Notes: generated from the letters alone by a model not told the origin. Shown: positions 33,424 through 42,353, numbered from the stretch's first letter. The stretch: 64,000 nt of DNA from Pilosibacter fragilis (GCF_032490495.1 NZ_JAVYJB010000005.1:207067-271066); one strand, 5' to 3'. Numbers and translations: made by a program.

Positions 33424-34110
33424 ATGACAAATAAACTTTTCAGAACTTTAAAAATCACCTGCTTATGTATGGCCTTAACAGCAGCCCTTCCGATCGTTTC
33501 CTTCGCGGACGAGACAACGGCATCTGTAAAAGAGGACAAGATGGTCGTAAGAATCATCCACTTCGATGAAAACGGAAACCCGTTGGAAGAGGACAAGCAG
33601 ACAGCGACAGAAGAAACAGAGAGTTCTGAAGAGACGACAGATAAAGAAGAAGCAAATGCTGATGAGGCAGACTCCGATGAGGAGGAAGCGGCTGAGTCAG
33701 AAGCCGACGAGGCAGAACTTGAGGCAGCTATCGAAGTTGAGAATGATCTCCGTTCCGAAATTGTTACATATGCGCTCCAGTTCGTAGGAAACCGCTACAA
33801 ATACGGCGGAACAAACCCGAATACTGGTGTTGACTGTTCTGGATTTACCTCCTATGTAATGCGTCACGCAGCAGAAGTGGAACTTCCGCATTCTTCCGGC
33901 GGACAGTCTCGTATGGGCCGCCAGGTAAGCAGCTCCGAGATGCGCCCGGGCGATATTATCTGCTACGGATCCGGAAAGAGGATCAACCATGTTGCTCTCT
34001 ACATCGGAAACGGACAGATCGTACATGCCTCCACAGAGAGAACCGGAATCAAGGTTTCCAGATGGAACTACCGCACACCGGTGAGAATCGTAAATGTACT
34101 TGGCGATTAA
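33424..34110 (+). CDS. NlpC/P60 peptidoglycan endopeptidase
   Basis: The protein has 228 residues and is secreted: signal peptide with CLCMALTAALPIVSFA and cleavage near residue 28. Residues 55-105 are an acidic Glu/Asp/Ala spacer. The NlpC/P60 domain has the catalytic Cys in NTGVDCSGFTSYVM, His in GKRINHVALYIGNG and a third polar residue after HASTE. Such enzymes cut peptide stems of peptidoglycan. It has its own consensus promoter and terminator. Confidence 0.93.
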   Translation: MTNKLFRTLKITCLCMALTAALPIVSFADETTASVKEDKMVVRIIHFDENGNPLEEDKQTATEETESSEETTDKEEANADEADSDEEEAAESEADEAELEAAIEVENDLRSEIVTYALQFVGNRYKYGGTNPNTGVDCSGFTSYVMRHAAEVELPHSSGGQSRMGRQVSSSEMRPGDIICYGSGKRINHVALYIGNGQIVHASTERTGIKVSRWNYRTPVRIVNVLGD

Positions 34111-34141
34111 CCTGAAAATTGGATAAAGGATAAAAGGGATT

Positions 34142-34195
34142 AAAAAAGTGCTCTTTACAGCAGATCGTTAGGATTGCTGCAGAGAGCATTTTTTT
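34142..34195. terminator. Bidirectional terminator between NlpC/P60 and folT
   Basis: A long stem GTGCTCT..CAGCAG / TGCTGCAGAGAGCA is followed by TTTTTTT on the plus strand and ends GCACTTTTTT on the minus strand. Confidence 0.8.
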
Positions 34196-34237
34196 ACTGC
34201 GATACATTCGAAAGAGGTCGTCAGCAGCAGATTTATA

Positions 34238-34822
34238 CTATCTTCTCTGACGGTTCCCAGCATGAAGAATAAGCTTAAACACTCCTGCCTGTTCCAAGGT
34301 TTTCGCCACGAGGAAGAAGATCAGGGAGTCCACCGGCCACTGGATCAGGTTCTTGATGGCGCGGGCTGGCAGAATTGCTAAAAATCCCTTTCCGTTTAAG
34401 AGCGTCAACCAGTAAGTGCCGAGGACGATGTTGCAGAGAACGATCACCACGAGCTTTGCCGTGAGGATCCGCGGCAGGGAAAGGTTCTTTTTATAGAAGA
34501 ACAGGCCGTAGATAAACGCCGCAAGCATCGCGTTGAACGTAAAGCCCGGCATAAATCCGCCGTCCGGCTTTAACATAAACTTGATCACATCCATAGCGCC
34601 GCCGAATAATCCGCCGACGACCGGGCCGAACAGATAATCCACCAGCATATTTGGGATGGAACCGAAGCCGATCTTTAAGTTTGGTGTGATTTTAAAGGAG
34701 TAGTATCCAAGTACAACGGACAGCGCGCCGAACATGGCGCAGGTAGTGATAGTGGTGACCTTCTTGAATTCACGGGATGATTCAAAGATCCTGGAAAAGA
34801 GGTCGTTCGAGCTTTTTTGCAT
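34238..34822 (-). CDS. folT: Folate ECF transporter S component
   Basis: The protein has 194 residues and about six membrane helices. The S-component layout reads ITTCAMFGALSVVLGYYSFK, GFGSIPNMLVDYLFGPVVGG with the typical Gly/Pro pattern, and FMPGFTFNAMLAAFIYGLFF. The preceding tetrahydrofolate riboswitch identifies the substrate group as folates. The ATG at 34822 has CAAAGGAGGT upstream; the frame extending to 34987 runs through the riboswitch and is not real. The energising EcfAAT subunits are not in the window. Confidence 0.92.
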   Translation of the reverse strand: MQKSSNDLFSRIFESSREFKKVTTITTCAMFGALSVVLGYYSFKITPNLKIGFGSIPNMLVDYLFGPVVGGLFGGAMDVIKFMLKPDGGFMPGFTFNAMLAAFIYGLFFYKKNLSLPRILTAKLVVIVLCNIVLGTYWLTLLNGKGFLAILPARAIKNLIQWPVDSLIFFLVAKTLEQAGVFKLILHAGNRQRR

Positions 34823-34889
34823 AAAAAAATACCTCCTTTGCAGATTCTCGGACCACAACAGGAGATAATATACGGAGCTATCTTCTGAT

Positions 34890-34985
34890 GCAGCGGGATG
34901 CGATATGTGCACCGCGGGAAATTCCCTTCGTCCTGCCAGCAACTCCCTGTCTGGCGGGCACTTGACGCGCACACGTCTACTCTGC
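34890..34985 (-). ncRNA. Tetrahydrofolate riboswitch
   Basis: On the minus strand the consensus pieces appear in order: GCAGAGTAGACG, GCGCGTCAAGTGCC, GGGAGTTGCTGGC, CGCGGTGCACA and CGCATCCCGCTGC. The first and last pair to close the junction. It ends 67 bp before the folT start and no terminator follows, so control is probably at translation initiation. Upstream is an additional stem (TCAGGGGCG/CGCCCTGA near 35000-35024). Confidence 0.93.
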
Positions 34986-35024
34986 ATGTTTGTTTGATTT
35001 TCAGGGCGGTCAGCGCCCCTGATG

Positions 35025-35358
35025 CAATTACAGTATCATGAATGGTGCGGAATGTAAAGGGTGAAATAAGGAAAAAACGGAAGAAAGGCGAAAATCAGAC
35101 GGAACATGTACCCGGAAAACGCAGGCGGGTCGAAACTATACGGCCGAAAAGCTTTTTTGACGAAAGAATGTGGAAAAAATTTACGTAATTTCGGTGTTTT
35201 GATATATATACTTTTTGAAAACACTGATTTATAATACAGCAAGTTCGTTTGAAACATGTAGACCATGGGAAACGTATGTCAGAGAGTCAGGAAGATTCAA
35301 CCGGAACCATGATTTACAGAACATAAAAACTGAGTAAAATGACACAGGAGAGTTACAT
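35025..35358. other. Divergent intergenic region, folT / MATE
   Basis: About 330 bp of AT-rich sequence between the divergent folT riboswitch and the MATE gene. It should hold both promoters. I saw no conserved structure, gene or repeat in it. Confidence 0.5.
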
Positions 35359-36717
35359 ATGCAGAAAAGTGAGGTAAAGGATCTGACAGTCGGATCGCCA
35401 ATGAAGCTGATCTTAAGCTTTGCAGTTCCGATGCTGCTGGGATTTCTTTTTCAGCAGTTTTATAACATGGTAGACACGATCATTGTCGGAAAATGCCTGG
35501 GGGTATCGTCCCTGGCGGCAGTTGGTTCGACGGGTTCTATCAACTTTATGATCATCGGTTTCTGTACCGGTGCCTGCAGCGGATTTGCGATCCCGGTGGC
35601 GCAGAAGTTCGGCGCGGGTGATTATACGGGAATGAGGAAGTTCGTGGCGAACGCCGGATGGCTCTCAGCGGTGTTTGCGGTGGTCATGACGACGATCGTC
35701 GGACTGCTCTGCATGAACATTTTACAGTGGATGAATACGCCGGAGGACATTATCCAGGGCGCCTATGATTACATTTTTGTGATCTTCCTTGGAATCCCGG
35801 TCACATACCTCTATAACATGCTGGCGGGCATCATCCGAAGTCTGGGCGACAGCAAGACACCGGTCTACTTCCTGCTCCTGTCCTCCCTCATGAACATCGG
35901 TCTCGACTTTTTTACGATCCTGGTCCTTGGCATGGGCGTTGGCGGACCGGCTCTGGCGACGGTCATCTCCCAGGGAATCTCCGCGGTACTGTGCCTGATC
36001 TACATGATCAGGCATTACCCGATCCTTCATATGAAAAACGGCGAGTGGAAGCCAGACGGAAGAATGCTCGGCACCCTCTGCAGTATGGGAATCCCTATGG
36101 GACTCCAGTATTCCATCACGGCCATCGGCAGCGTTGTGCTCCAGACTGCGGTAAACTCCTTAGGTTCCATGGCGGTTGCGGCGGTATCCACAGGAAGCAA
36201 GGTCAGCATGTTCTTCTGCTGTCCGTTTGATGCTCTGGGTGGAACCATGGCGACCTACGCGGGACAGAACGTGGGAGCGAAGAAGCTGGACCGCGTGAAA
36301 GAGGGACTGAAGGCGGCGAGTCTGATCGGAATCATTTACTCCGTGATCGCATTTGTGATCCTGTTCTTCGGTGGAAAGTATATCGCGCTGCTCTTCATGG
36401 ACGCGGACCAGACGGAGATCATCGGGCGCGTGGCGATGTTCCTTATCGGAAACAGCATGTTCTACATACCGCTTACCTTTGTGAATGTGGTGCGTTTTAC
36501 GATCCAGGGAATGGGATTCTCCACATTCGCGATCCTCGCGGGTGTCTGCGAGATGGCGGCGCGATCTCTCGTGGGCTTCTGCCTCGTTCCGGTATTCGGC
36601 TTCCTTCCGGCATGCTTTGCAAGCCCGTTAGCGTGGATCTTCGCGGATGCTTTCCTGATCCCGGCGTTCTTCCACTGTATGAAAAAATTAAAAGTTCTTT
36701 TCGGGGAAGCTGCATAA
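35359..36717 (+). CDS. MATE-family efflux transporter
   Basis: The protein has 452 residues and 12 membrane segments in two homologous halves. It begins with a typical MATE stretch (LTVGSPMKLILSFAVPMLLG, FYNMVDTIIVGKCLGVSSLA). The second half begins GIPMGLQYSITAIGSVVLQT. Members expel drugs or metabolites in exchange for Na+ or H+. The cargo here is unknown. GGAGAGTTACAT precedes the ATG. A short gene for a polar peptide follows 82 bp later. Confidence 0.92.
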   Translation: MQKSEVKDLTVGSPMKLILSFAVPMLLGFLFQQFYNMVDTIIVGKCLGVSSLAAVGSTGSINFMIIGFCTGACSGFAIPVAQKFGAGDYTGMRKFVANAGWLSAVFAVVMTTIVGLLCMNILQWMNTPEDIIQGAYDYIFVIFLGIPVTYLYNMLAGIIRSLGDSKTPVYFLLLSSLMNIGLDFFTILVLGMGVGGPALATVISQGISAVLCLIYMIRHYPILHMKNGEWKPDGRMLGTLCSMGIPMGLQYSITAIGSVVLQTAVNSLGSMAVAAVSTGSKVSMFFCCPFDALGGTMATYAGQNVGAKKLDRVKEGLKAASLIGIIYSVIAFVILFFGGKYIALLFMDADQTEIIGRVAMFLIGNSMFYIPLTFVNVVRFTIQGMGFSTFAILAGVCEMAARSLVGFCLVPVFGFLPACFASPLAWIFADAFLIPAFFHCMKKLKVLFGEAA

Positions 36718-36799
36718 TCGTTCGGGAACGGACCATACTAGAGGATGCAGCGGCGGAAAATGTCCGCGGCTTGAAAACCACTCTAGGAGGTACGAAAAA

Positions 36800-36976
36800 A
36801 TGGCAAGAAACAGCTATGATATGGACGACAACATGAAGAGCAGCGAGTCTGAGACCTACGATAAGACAAAGAATCAGAGCAGAAACAGCCAGAACCGTTC
36901 TGAAAACAGCAGCCAGAATCGCACAAGAAACAGTTCCAGGGACTCTATGGATAATGGCAGAAACTGCAAGAGATAA
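36800..36976 (+). CDS. 58-residue Asn/Ser/Arg-rich hydrophilic protein
   Basis: MARNSYDMDDNMKSSESETY opens a very polar protein composed mostly of Ser, Asn, Arg, Asp, Glu and Gln, with repeated RN/QNR/NSS units (SRNSQNRSENSSQNRTRNSS) and one Cys near the end. It has no membrane segment. A perfect AGGAGG lies nine bases before the ATG and a strong terminator follows the stop. The composition resembles small spore or coat-associated proteins, but no family is recognised. Confidence 0.65.
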   Translation: MARNSYDMDDNMKSSESETYDKTKNQSRNSQNRSENSSQNRTRNSSRDSMDNGRNCKR

Positions 36977-37022
36977 AAAGATGTGGATGTGAAGACAGCA
37001 CACATTCGCAGAATATGATGAA

Positions 37023-37056
37023 AGCGGCGGCAGGAGCAGAACCTGCCGCTGTTTTT
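37023..37056 (+). terminator. Terminator of the 58-residue protein gene
   Basis: AGCGGCGGCAGG pairs with CCTGCCGCT and is followed by GTTTTT. It supports the short upstream gene as a transcribed unit. Confidence 0.75.
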
Positions 37057-37096
37057 ATGTAACAGGGAATTCCTGGGAAATCCCTGTTACATAAAA
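37054..37096. repeat. Palindrome joined to repeat B2
   Basis: TTATGTAACAGGGAATT is mirrored by a CCCTGTTACATAA half (a mismatch near the centre). The same palindrome with small changes precedes copy B3 at 49313-49353. Confidence 0.75.
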
Positions 37097-37097
37097 A

Positions 37098-37189
37098 GGC
37101 ACTAACACGCCAAAGATGCGCACTCGCGCGAGGATGCAGATTGTCGCAAGCGACCGCGCGAGGTGCGAGAATGTGCCAAGGCACATTTT
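37098..37189. repeat. B-type twin-terminator repeat, copy B2
   Basis: Same layout as B1: GGCACTAACACGCC arm, CGCACTCGCGCG / CGCGCGAGGTGCG core around GTCGC-AA-GCGAC, then AATGTGCCAAGGCACATT running into TTTTTT. An A5 run before the left arm makes that arm a terminator for the opposite strand. Confidence 0.8.
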
Positions 37190-37267
37190 TTGTGTAATAG
37201 TGTACATAGAACCTGTCCGGACCGCCCGGCATACCTTACATTAAGGATATGTTTCAGGAGAAGGTAT

Positions 37268-37582
37268 ATGTTTCGGACGATTTCGGTGCAGCAGTTGGAG
37301 TATCTTCTGGACGGGGAGCGGACATTCACCTTGTTGGATGTGCGGGAGCAGAGGGAATATGAGGCAGGACATCTCCTGGGGGCTGTGAACCTGCCTTATG
37401 AGCGGCTGGATGAAGTGGAGGCGGAGATTCCGAAAGACCGCCCGGTGGTCATCTACTGCGCCTACGGGGGCCAGAGCCTGCTTGCGGCGAGGAAGCTTGC
37501 AGGGTGCGGGTATGACGCGGTGAATGCACTTGGGGGACTTCATTATTATAGAGGGAAGTATTATGTGAGATGTAAAGAGTAG
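37268..37582 (+). CDS. Rhodanese-like single-domain protein
   Basis: The protein has 104 residues, one rhodanese domain. It contains FTLLDVREQREYEAGHLLGA, AVNLPYERL and the active-site loop VIYCAYGGQSLLAARKL with the sulfur-accepting Cys. Such proteins carry persulfide sulfur or act as thiosulfate sulfurtransferases. The ATG at 37268 follows CAGGAGAAGG; upstream in-frame codons lie in the repeat B2 and are ignored. Confidence 0.9.
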   Translation: MFRTISVQQLEYLLDGERTFTLLDVREQREYEAGHLLGAVNLPYERLDEVEAEIPKDRPVVIYCAYGGQSLLAARKLAGCGYDAVNALGGLHYYRGKYYVRCKE

Positions 37583-37784
37583 CACATTCTTGCACCGAAC
37601 GCGGCTATCAGCGATAAGCTGCATCCGGGAGCCAGGCTTATTGTATAAGCAGTTCGGAAAAAATGTGGAATGTAAGTCTGCTTTGAGGTTCGGCAGGGAT
37701 TGACAGGGACGCTGCAAACCCTTAAAATTAAATGGAATATGACCATTTGGCGTAAGTCATGGATGGCGCGAAACTATGAAAATA

Positions 37785-37813
37785 CAGTAACTGCTAAGAT
37801 ACCAGGCAGTTAC
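37785..37813. repeat. Small palindrome with A-type-like ends
   Basis: ACAGTAACTGC and GCAGTTACATG form a 9-bp stem (GTAACTGC/GCAGTTAC) just upstream of the rRNA methyltransferase gene. It resembles the ends of the A-type mobile elements, but no element body is present. Confidence 0.35.
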
Positions 37814-37841
37814 ATGACACATCAGAACGGAGAAAATCAGA

Positions 37842-39008
37842 TTGAATACATTTGAATTAATCGTCCCATGCCATTTCGGCCTGGAGGCAGTCATGAAAAA
37901 GGAGATCCTGGATCTCGGATATGAGGTCAGCCAGGTGGAGGATGGCCGTGTGACGTTTATCGGCGATGCGGAGGCGATCTGCCGCGCCAATATTTTCCTC
38001 AGAACGACAGAGCGCGTGCTCTTAAAAGTCGGCAGCTTCCATGCGGAGACCTTCGAGGATCTGTTCCAGGGAACCCGCGCGATCCCGTGGGAGGAATATC
38101 TCCCGAAGGACGCGAAATTCTGGGTCGCAAAGGCGTCCTCCATCAAGAGCAAGCTTTTCAGCCCGTCTGACATCCAGTCCATCATGAAAAAAGCCATGGT
38201 GGAGCGGATGAAAAAGGCGTACGGGATCGAGTGGTTCCCGGAAAACGGCGCGAGCTTCCCGCTCCGTGTCTTCCTTCACAAGGACACGGTGACAGTGGCT
38301 CTCGACACCACCGGCGAGTCCCTGCATAAGCGCGGCTACCGCACACTGACGAGTAAAGCACCGATCACGGAGACACTGGCGGCGGCTCTCATCATGCTGA
38401 CCCCGTGGAAGAGTGACCGGATCCTCGTGGACCCGTTCTGCGGAAGCGGCACCTTCCCCATCGAGGCGGCGATGATCGCGGCAAACATGGCACCGGGAAT
38501 GAATCGTGAGTTCCTGTCCGAGGACTGGAAGCACCTGATCCCCAGAAAATGCTGGTATGACGCCATGGACGAGGCGAACGATCTCGTGGACCTCTCCGTC
38601 CAGACGGATATTCAAGGATATGATATCGACGGTGATATCGTCCGTGCGGCGAGAGCGAACGCGAAGGCAGCAGGAGTGGATGAGCTGATCCATTTCCAGC
38701 AGAGATCCGTCAGCGACCTGAGCCACCCGAAAAAGTACGGCTTCCTGATCACGAACCCGCCGTACGGTGAGCGAATTGAAGATAAAAAGAACCTGCCGGA
38801 GTTATATAAGACCATCGGCGAGCGCTTCGCAGCGCTGGATTCCTGGTCTGCCTATATCATTACGGCTTACGAAGACACCGAGCGGTATTTCGGTCGCAAG
38901 GCGGATAAGAATCGGAAGATCTACAATGGTATGATGAAGACCTACTTCTACCAGTTCTTAGGACCGAAACCACCGAGAAAGCGTGAGGACAGAAGAGAAG
39001 AGAGATAA
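37842..39008 (+). CDS. THUMP-domain 23S rRNA guanine-N2 methyltransferase (RlmL/YpsC type)
   Basis: The protein has 388 residues. The N-terminal THUMP/ferredoxin-like part (residues 1-155) begins MNTFELIVPCHFGLEAVMKK. The Rossmann methyltransferase part has the S-adenosylmethionine motif VDPFCGSGTFPIEAAMIAA and the catalytic ITNPPYGERIED. These are the marks of RlmL/YpsC proteins that methylate a guanine of 23S rRNA. The start is TTG, with CGGAGAAAATC upstream. A papain-like protease gene follows at 39077. Confidence 0.92.
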   Translation: MNTFELIVPCHFGLEAVMKKEILDLGYEVSQVEDGRVTFIGDAEAICRANIFLRTTERVLLKVGSFHAETFEDLFQGTRAIPWEEYLPKDAKFWVAKASSIKSKLFSPSDIQSIMKKAMVERMKKAYGIEWFPENGASFPLRVFLHKDTVTVALDTTGESLHKRGYRTLTSKAPITETLAAALIMLTPWKSDRILVDPFCGSGTFPIEAAMIAANMAPGMNREFLSEDWKHLIPRKCWYDAMDEANDLVDLSVQTDIQGYDIDGDIVRAARANAKAAGVDELIHFQQRSVSDLSHPKKYGFLITNPPYGERIEDKKNLPELYKTIGERFAALDSWSAYIITAYEDTERYFGRKADKNRKIYNGMMKTYFYQFLGPKPPRKREDRREER

Positions 39009-39076
39009 CAGAACGGCAGCAGACACACAGAGATGACAAAAATGCCGATTGCAGGCAGAAACGCAGGTAAGCGGAT

Positions 39077-40600
39077 ATGAGAAGTCGAAGAAGAAAAGGG
39101 CGCAGAAACAGGGACGGTCTGTGGATCTGCGGGATCGCGGTGCTGGCAGCCGGGGCTGTCTTTACAGCGAGGACAGAGATCCTGGATCTGGTAACCACAG
39201 AGATCGCCTTTGTGCTGGATCCGAAACAGGAAGGCGGAGAGAAAGAATCTGACCAGGATATTGCGGAGCGTGTGGAAAGCACGGACGGCGGTAAGGAAAC
39301 GCTGACAGATGGCGGCGTAGATCTGGCAGAAACAGATGAAGCGGGAGCTGATCCTGACCAGAAGAATACAGATGCAGGAACGGAGGCTTCCGGCAGCGGA
39401 AATTCGGATCCGGAAGCCATAGAACTCCCCTCATCCTATGACATCCGTGAGCATCGGACTGTCTCCGTCTCCGACCAGGGAGATCTTGGCACATGCTGGG
39501 CGTTTGCGGCGTTAAAGGCGGTGGAGACCTCCATGCCGGAGTCCATGGCGGTGCCGCTCTCGGCGGACCACATGTCGATCCATAACAGTTTTGGGATCAG
39601 CCAGAATTCCGGCGGCGATTACAGTATGGCGATGGCGTACCTTTTAGCCTGGCAGGGACCTGTCTCTGAGGAGGATGATCCCTATGGGGACAGCACTTCG
39701 CCGGACGGTCTTGCACCTGTCTGCCATGCCCAGGAGATCCGGATCCTGCCGGAACGGAATTACGACGCGGTAAAACGGGCAGTGTATTTATATGGCGGTG
39801 TCCAGACGTCCCTCTACCTCCCGTCAGAAAACCGGGTGAGTGATGAGGATGTCTGCTACAAAGGCAGCGAAGAACCGAACCATGACGCGGTGATCATCGG
39901 ATGGGATGACAACTATCCGAAAGAAAAATTTGCATCGACCCCGGAATCGGACGGAGCGTTCCTCTGCGTGAACAGCTGGGGAGAGAACTTCGGAGACGGC
40001 GGCTTTTTCCATGTGTCCTACGAGGACAGCTGGATCGCGGAGAGCGGAATCTCCTACTGCGGCATCGAACCGGCGGACAATTTCGACAGGAATTACCAGA
40101 GCGACCTCTGCGGCTGGACCGGGCAGATGGGATTCGGCGAGCCTGAGGCTTGGATGGCAAACGCGTATACAGCGGAGTCGGACGAGACACTGGAGGCAGT
40201 GGGCTTCTACGCTACGGCACCGGACACGGAGTATGAAGTGTATGTGTTTGACGGGGACAGCTTCCGTGAACATGTGGAAAACAATGTGAAATTTCAGGCG
40301 GACAGTGGAAAAATCCTGGCATCCGGGACACTGCCGGATACGGGATTTTATACGGTGAACCTGGCAAAGTCCCAAGGACTGGACGCAGGGGAACTGTTCG
40401 TTGTGGCGGTAAAGATCCGCACGCCTGGGACGACGCAGCCGGTGGCGGTGGAGTATGCTGGGAGCGGACGGACCGGAAATGTTGACATAGGCGACGGCGA
40501 GGGGTATATTAGTTTTGATGGCTCTTTGTGGGAACGGACGGAGACATCCAAGAGATGCAACGTGTGCCTGAAGGCCTACAGCCGGAAAATTGGAAAGTGA
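39077..40600 (+). CDS. Secreted papain-like (C1) cysteine peptidase
   Basis: The protein has 507 residues. A basic start and the hydrophobic stretch WICGIAVLAAGAVFTA anchor or export it; an acidic linker (residues 50-115) follows. The C1A peptidase spans 116-330: oxyanion Gln and nucleophile in SVSDQGDLGTCWAFAAL, His in NHDAVIIGWDD, and Asn in VNSWGENFGDGGFF. The C-terminal 170 residues have a beta-rich pattern like the lectin-like domains that accompany such peptidases. GCRNs of the DUF5050 kind were not seen. The gene ends 8 bp before rdgB. Confidence 0.88.
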   Translation: MRSRRRKGRRNRDGLWICGIAVLAAGAVFTARTEILDLVTTEIAFVLDPKQEGGEKESDQDIAERVESTDGGKETLTDGGVDLAETDEAGADPDQKNTDAGTEASGSGNSDPEAIELPSSYDIREHRTVSVSDQGDLGTCWAFAALKAVETSMPESMAVPLSADHMSIHNSFGISQNSGGDYSMAMAYLLAWQGPVSEEDDPYGDSTSPDGLAPVCHAQEIRILPERNYDAVKRAVYLYGGVQTSLYLPSENRVSDEDVCYKGSEEPNHDAVIIGWDDNYPKEKFASTPESDGAFLCVNSWGENFGDGGFFHVSYEDSWIAESGISYCGIEPADNFDRNYQSDLCGWTGQMGFGEPEAWMANAYTAESDETLEAVGFYATAPDTEYEVYVFDGDSFREHVENNVKFQADSGKILASGTLPDTGFYTVNLAKSQGLDAGELFVVAVKIRTPGTTQPVAVEYAGSGRTGNVDIGDGEGYISFDGSLWERTETSKRCNVCLKAYSRKIGK

Positions 40601-40607
40601 GAGATAC

Positions 40608-41210
40608 ATGGAACATAAAATTGTTTTTGCAACATCAAATGCCGGAAAAATGCGGGAGATCTGCGAGATTTTAAAAGACCTCGGGGCGGAGATCCTGTCC
40701 ATGAAGGAAGCCGGTGTGGATATTGATATTGTTGAGGATGGAGATACATTCGCGGCAAATGCGTTAATTAAGGCAAAAGCCGTGTGGGAGAAGACAGGCG
40801 GGATCGTTCTGGCAGATGACTCCGGTCTTGTGATCGATGCGTTGAACGGGGAGCCGGGCGTTTACTCCGCGCGCTACATGGGAGAGAAGACTTCCTATGA
40901 AATTAAAAACTGGAACCTGATCCACCGCCTTGATGGTGTTCCGGAGAAAAAGCGCACGGCGCGTTTCGTCTGCGTGATCGCGGCAGTTCTCCCGGATGGA
41001 AGAACCCTGACAGCGGAGGGAACCATGGAGGGTGTGATCGCCCATGAACCGGCTGGCGCAGGCGGATTCGGCTATGACCCGATCCTGATGCTGCCGGAGT
41101 ACGGAAAGACATCGGCGGAGATCACCATGGATGAGAAGAATGCCATCAGTCACCGCGGAAAAGCGCTTCGGGCGATGAAGAAACGTCTTGCAGAAGAGAT
41201 CGGAGAATAA
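40608..41210 (+). CDS. rdgB: Non-canonical purine NTP pyrophosphatase
   Basis: The protein has 200 residues and removes dITP, XTP and similar nucleotides. It starts MEHKIVFATSNAGKMREICE, the strongly conserved RdgB/HAM1 opening, then VLADDSGLVIDALNGEPGVY and GFGYDPILMLPEYGKTSAEI. The ATG at 40608 begins after the protease stop; the earlier in-frame codon at 40590 overlaps the protease. It is followed 3 bp later by a phosphoesterase, an arrangement common in Firmicutes. Confidence 0.96.
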   Translation: MEHKIVFATSNAGKMREICEILKDLGAEILSMKEAGVDIDIVEDGDTFAANALIKAKAVWEKTGGIVLADDSGLVIDALNGEPGVYSARYMGEKTSYEIKNWNLIHRLDGVPEKKRTARFVCVIAAVLPDGRTLTAEGTMEGVIAHEPAGAGGFGYDPILMLPEYGKTSAEITMDEKNAISHRGKALRAMKKRLAEEIGE

Positions 41211-41213
41211 AGT

Positions 41214-41738
41214 ATGAAAATTCTGATCGTGAGCGATACCCACAGAAGAGATGGAAATCTCAGGGAAATTATTGAGAAACAGTCCCCGTTCGATATGCTG
41301 ATCCACCTGGGCGATACCGAGGGCAGCGAGGCATATTTTAAGGAATGGGTAAATAATGATAACTGCGTGATCCGCGTGGTGCGCGGAAATAATGACTTCT
41401 TCTCCCAGACAGACAGGGAGAAGGAGATCTCGATCGGAAAATACCGGGCATTTCTGACCCATGGCCATATGTACGGCGTATCTTTCGAGCTGGAGACGAT
41501 CAAGGAAGAGGCGAGAGCCAGAAAAGCCGATATCGTCATGTTCGGACATACCCACAAGCCGCATCTGGAGTACTGTGAGGACGGGCTTGTTGTATTGAAC
41601 CCGGGAAGTCTCTCCTATCCGAGACAGGACGGAAGAAAGCCGTCCTACATGCTGATGGAGCTTGATCGGAACGGTGAGGCACATTATACGGTCTGTTATG
41701 TGGATCAGGACAGGGATATTCCGTCGGGACTTTACTAG
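41214..41738 (+). CDS. YfcE/MJ0936-type phosphodiesterase
   Basis: The protein has 174 residues, a compact calcineurin-like phosphoesterase. Metal motifs are LIVSDTHRRDG, IHLGDTEGSE, VRGNNDFF, FLTHGHMYG and MFGHTHKPH. Such enzymes hydrolyse phosphodiesters, possibly cyclic nucleotides. It is directly coupled to rdgB (3-bp gap). A terminator follows at 41779. Confidence 0.93.
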   Translation: MKILIVSDTHRRDGNLREIIEKQSPFDMLIHLGDTEGSEAYFKEWVNNDNCVIRVVRGNNDFFSQTDREKEISIGKYRAFLTHGHMYGVSFELETIKEEARARKADIVMFGHTHKPHLEYCEDGLVVLNPGSLSYPRQDGRKPSYMLMELDRNGEAHYTVCYVDQDRDIPSGLY

Positions 41739-41778
41739 GCGGGACCGGAAATAATTGGCACAAAACAGATAAAATCAG

Positions 41779-41816
41779 AAAGCAGTTTTCGAAGAATAAG
41801 TTCGGAACTGCTTTTT
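41779..41816 (+). terminator. Terminator of the rdgB transcript
   Basis: AAGCAGTT and AACTGCTT close a loop and are followed by TTTTG. Confidence 0.65.
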
Positions 41817-41942
41817 GTATGAAATCAGATAGCTGCCTGCGCAGAAAGTGCGTATGCAGCCAATTGTAGAAGAAATGCCGCCGGAACAGAGATAGTGGAG
41901 GATTCAGCCTCGAATAAAGCCTCGAATAAATAAAAAAAGTGG

Positions 41943-41971
41943 TTGACAATCCAACCTATCTACGGTATAAT
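41943..41971 (+). promoter_or_regulatory. Promoter of tRNA-Pro
   Basis: Perfect TTGACA and TATAAT with a 17-bp spacer, 50 bp before the tRNA gene. Confidence 0.85.
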
Positions 41972-42020
41972 TTTAAACGCATTTAGTGAACTTTTGTTTT
42001 TAAATGCTTTGCGAAATCCC

Positions 42021-42095
42021 CGGGGTGTGGCTCAGCTTGGCTAGAGCGCCTGGTTTGGGACCAGGAAGTCGCAGGTTCGAATCCTGTCACCCCGA
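42021..42095 (+). tRNA. tRNA-Pro (anticodon TGG)
   Basis: The acceptor stem CGGGGTG/CACCCCG, D-arm GGCTCAGCTTGGCTAGAGC, anticodon arm CCTGG-TTTGGGA-CCAGG and T-arm CAGGTTCGAATCCTG are all intact. No CCA end is encoded. Confidence 0.97.
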
Positions 42096-42124
42096 TTTTT
42101 ATCGAAAAAAAGATAAAAAACTTG

Positions 42125-42153
42125 TTGACAAATGAGTGGATGTGAGATATAAT
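42125..42153 (+). promoter_or_regulatory. Promoter of tRNA-Gly
   Basis: Perfect TTGACA and TATAAT with a 17-bp spacer, located between tRNA-Pro and tRNA-Gly. Confidence 0.85.
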
Positions 42154-42185
42154 CTAATGGTCAGCGAAAAAAGAAAAATTTTCCT

Positions 42186-42256
42186 GCGGGTGTAGTTCAA
42201 TGGTAGAACACCAGCCTTCCAAGCTGGATACGTGGGTTCGATTCCCATCACCCGCT
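42186..42256 (+). tRNA. tRNA-Gly (anticodon TCC)
   Basis: The acceptor stem GCGGGTG/CACCCGC, anticodon arm CCAGC-CTTCCAA-GCTGG and T-arm GTGGGTTCGATTCCCAT are intact. CCA is not encoded. Confidence 0.97.
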
Positions 42257-42279
42257 TTGCTTTTGCGAAAAAGCATAAT

Positions 42280-42353
<74 letters not shown>

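Noticed and set aside
34823..34987. N-terminal extension of folT
   Set aside because: The extension would translate the tetrahydrofolate riboswitch; the internal ATG with AAAGGAGGT fits the S-component start.
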